Part shown: positions 4,320 to 6,446 of the stretch, piece by piece
How positions within the stretch are numbered: the first letter of the stretch is position 1
How the letters are laid out: each line of letters opens with the position of its first letter
Assembly: GCA_902783535.1 (NCBI GenBank)
Contig: CACZRJ010000060.1
Location: 1 to 6,446 of the forward strand
Direction: 5' to 3'
Source of the DNA: an uncultured Ruminococcus sp.
GTDB lineage: Bacteria > Bacillota > Clostridia > Oscillospirales > CAG-382
DNA: 6,446 bases
Program-made: the position numbers and the translations under genes
Notes under the pieces: model-generated
Database searches by the model: none
The model's input: the letters and a program-made list of their open reading frames with translations, nothing else
What the model was told of the DNA's origin: nothing

Positions 4320-6446
4320 TTCCGGACTGCCTCTCTGCAGCGCGGACAGAGGTAATCCTCATCGCCGTCCGGCTCGCAGTCGTCCCTGTAGACCCAGCAT
4401 CTCGAGCATTTTTTGCCGCCTGCGACTTCGACGAGCACGGCGACTCCGCTCTGCGTTTCGGTGAACGCGCCGGAAGGCGCTTCTCCGTTCGAGAGCGAGA
4501 CTTTGCTGACGATGAAGATCTCCTCGAGCTCGTCCTTGTGCTCCGCGAACAGTTTCATCGCGGCGTTGTCAGGCGAACCGTAAATGGTCACGCTGGCTTC
4601 CAGGGACTTGCCGATGATCTTCTCGGCTCTGGAGAGTTCGAGCGCCTTCATGACGTCGTCTCTGACGTCGAACAGGCCGTCGTATTTCTTCTCCATGTCC
4701 GGGAAATCCATGTCTTCTCTGTATTCCGGCATCGGATTGCAGAAAACGGATTCGGGACGGTCTTCCTCCGTCAGGCTGATATATCCCCAGAGTTCCTCCG
4801 CGGTGAACGAAAGGATCGGGGCGAGGATCTTGGTCAGCGATTTGACCGTCAGATACATCACCGTCTGGGCGCTCCGGCGTTCCGGCGCGTCCTTGCGGTT
4901 GCAGTAGAGTCTGTCCTTGGTGATGTCGATGTACAGCTTCGAAAGGTCGATGGAGCAGAAATTCAGCACGTCGTGGCAGATGACGTGGAACTCGTATCTG
5001 TCGTACGCTTCTCTCGCGCTGCGGACAAGACGGTTCAGTCTGGAGACCGCCCAGCGGTCGATGTCGGGCATCTGATCGAACGGCACCATATCCGTCTTCG
5101 GGTTGAAGTCCTGATCCGGCATGCCAAGGTCGGCCAGCAGGATCCTGCAGGTGTTTCTGATCTTTCTGTAGCTTTCGGACAGCTGACGGAACATGGCGTC
5201 CGAGCAGCGGACGTCGACGCGGTAGTCGCTCGAAGCGACCCACAGACGCAGAATGTCGGCGCCGTAGACTTTGATGATGGATTCCGGAGCGACGACGTTT
5301 CCGAGCGACTTGTGCATCGCCTTGCCTTCGCCGTCCACGGTCCAGCCGTGCGTCAGTACGGCTTTGTACGGCGCGCCGCCCTTCCCTGCGCCGACCGAGG
5401 TCAGCAGAGAGGACTGGAACCATCCGCGGTACTGGTCTCCGCCTTCCAGATACAGATCGGAGGGACGCCGCATGCCTTCCCTTCCGTCCAGCACGTCGAA
5501 ATGCGTGGAGCCGGAGTCGAACCAGCCGTCCAGCGTGTCGGTTTCCTTCGTGAATCCGTCCGCCTTCCCGCAGTGCGGGCACTTGAATCCGGACGGAAGC
5601 AGGTCTTTCGCTTCCTTTTCGAACCAGATGTTGGAGCCGTTCTCCGCGAACAGCGCGGAGATCCGGTCGATCGTTTCGGGCGTGCATACGGGTTTCCCGC
5701 AGGAGCCGCAGTAGAAGACGGGGATCGGAAGACCCCAGTGGCGCTGACGGGAAATGCACCAGTCGGAACGTTCCGCGATCATGGATTCCATCCGTTCCTT
5801 GCCCCACGCGGGCATCCAGGTCACGTCCTCGCACGCGGCGACGGCCGCGTCGCGGAATTTTTCCACGGAGCAGAACCACTGCGGGGTCGCGCGGTAAATG
5901 ATCGGCTTCTTGCAACGCCAGCAGTGCGGATACGGGTGCACGATCTCCTTCGAAGCGAGCAGAGCGCCGGACTGCTTCATGTCCTCGACGATCGCCTCGT
6001 TGGATTCGTCGAACCGGAGTCCCGCGAATTTGCCCGCCGCTTCGCCCTGGTATCCGCGGTCGTCCACGGGCACCAGGATCTCCAGATGGTATTTCATTCC
6101 GGTCATGTAGTCTTCCGCGCCGTAGCCCGGTGCGGTATGCACGAAACCGGTGCCGGTGTCCATCGTCACGTAGTCCGCGCAGCAAAGCTGGCTGGTCCTG
6201 GGCAGGAACGGATGATCCGCCTGCATGTATTCGAAATCCTGGCCTTTCAGCCCCGTCTGCACGATCTCGTAATCCTCGATCCCCGCGACGGACATGGTTT
6301 CCTTCACGAGCGCCTCGGCGAGGATCAGATATTCGCCGCCCGTACGGACGACGCAATAGTCTTCGCGCGGATGCGCCGCGATGGCGACGTTGCCCGGCAG
6401 CGTCCAGGGCGTCGTCGTCCAGATGACGAAATACGTCCGGGAAAGA
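4316..6446 (-). CDS. ileS: Isoleucyl-tRNA synthetase (5' end outside window)
   Basis: The last 709 residues of a class I synthetase that charges tRNA-Ile are visible; roughly 200-230 residues, including the HIGH motif, lie beyond the right edge. The fragment opens inside the CP1 editing domain with WTTTPWTLPGN (visible residues 9-19), and GTGFVHTAPGYGAEDY follows at 98-113; these form the site that hydrolyses Val-tRNA-Ile. The catalytic half resumes with ISRQRHWGLPIPVF at about 231-244, WFDSGSTHF at 308-316 and GGDQYRGWFQSS at 335-346. The KMSKS loop reads KAMHKSLGN (375-383), a variant in which the His replaces the first Ser. An anticodon-binding domain follows, then a C-terminal zinc finger with CSRC at 680-683 and CPRC at 700-703. 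A second Cys set (CGSC at 246-249, CPHC at 289-292) may bind another zinc. The reading frame is open to the window edge. The gene ends in an ATGA overlap with lspA. A T-box leader, common for firmicute ileS, would lie outside the window. Confidence 0.98.
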   Translation of the reverse strand, partial: LSRTYFVIWTTTPWTLPGNVAIAAHPREDYCVVRTGGEYLILAEALVKETMSVAGIEDYEIVQTGLKGQDFEYMQADHPFLPRTSQLCCADYVTMDTGTGFVHTAPGYGAEDYMTGMKYHLEILVPVDDRGYQGEAAGKFAGLRFDESNEAIVEDMKQSGALLASKEIVHPYPHCWRCKKPIIYRATPQWFCSVEKFRDAAVAACEDVTWMPAWGKERMESMIAERSDWCISRQRHWGLPIPVFYCGSCGKPVCTPETIDRISALFAENGSNIWFEKEAKDLLPSGFKCPHCGKADGFTKETDTLDGWFDSGSTHFDVLDGREGMRRPSDLYLEGGDQYRGWFQSSLLTSVGAGKGGAPYKAVLTHGWTVDGEGKAMHKSLGNVVAPESIIKVYGADILRLWVASSDYRVDVRCSDAMFRQLSESYRKIRNTCRILLADLGMPDQDFNPKTDMVPFDQMPDIDRWAVSRLNRLVRSAREAYDRYEFHVICHDVLNFCSIDLSKLYIDITKDRLYCNRKDAPERRSAQTVMYLTVKSLTKILAPILSFTAEELWGYISLTEEDRPESVFCNPMPEYREDMDFPDMEKKYDGLFDVRDDVMKALELSRAEKIIGKSLEASVTIYGSPDNAAMKLFAEHKDELEEIFIVSKVSLSNGEAPSGAFTETQSGVAVLVEVAGGKKCSRCWVYRDDCEPDGDEDYLCPRCREAVRK

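Noticed and set aside
4569..6356. A 595-codon minus-strand frame within ileS
   Set aside because: It is an alternative frame of the same strand as ileS, very Arg-rich and without motifs, while the ileS frame shows every expected signature.

Overview
This window is a gene-dense stretch of housekeeping genes from a GC-rich bacterium. All six real genes lie on the minus strand, so transcription runs from right to left. The best guess is a high-GC member of the Clostridia or a related Firmicutes lineage. The reasons are the order ileS-lspA-rluD (in Bacillus subtilis: ileS, ylyA, lspA, ylyB), a transketolase split into two adjacent genes, an NFACT/RqcH gene, and a firmicute-style isoleucyl-tRNA synthetase with a C-terminal zinc finger. 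The lineage is inferred; there is no rRNA or other phylogenetic marker here.

Layout in transcription order: ileS (5' end beyond the right edge, ends 4316); lspA (4319-3729); an rluD-family pseudouridine synthase (3742-2789); a 75-base gap with a strong hairpin and an ambiguous translation start; the transketolase N-terminal subunit (2713-1844); the transketolase C-terminal subunit (1851-916); a short Nif3/DUF34 protein (901-149); and the first 53 codons of an NFACT-family gene, probably rqcH (159-1, running off the left edge).

The genes are packed as one probable transcription unit. ileS/lspA overlap by 4 bases (ATGA), lspA/rluD by 14, the two transketolase genes by 8 and nif3/rqcH by 11; tktC and nif3 are 14 bases apart. 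The only real spacer is 2714-2788. No rho-independent terminator is visible at any junction. Functionally the cluster mixes translation and ribosome work (IleS, RluD, RqcH), lipoprotein maturation (LspA), non-oxidative pentose phosphate metabolism (the two-part transketolase) and a conserved metal-binding protein of uncertain role (Nif3).

No mobile element, CRISPR array, tRNA, rRNA or recognisable riboswitch was seen, and no clearly novel system. The points most worth a second look are the rqcH start hidden in the nif3 tail, and the hairpin with competing start codons in front of tktN.
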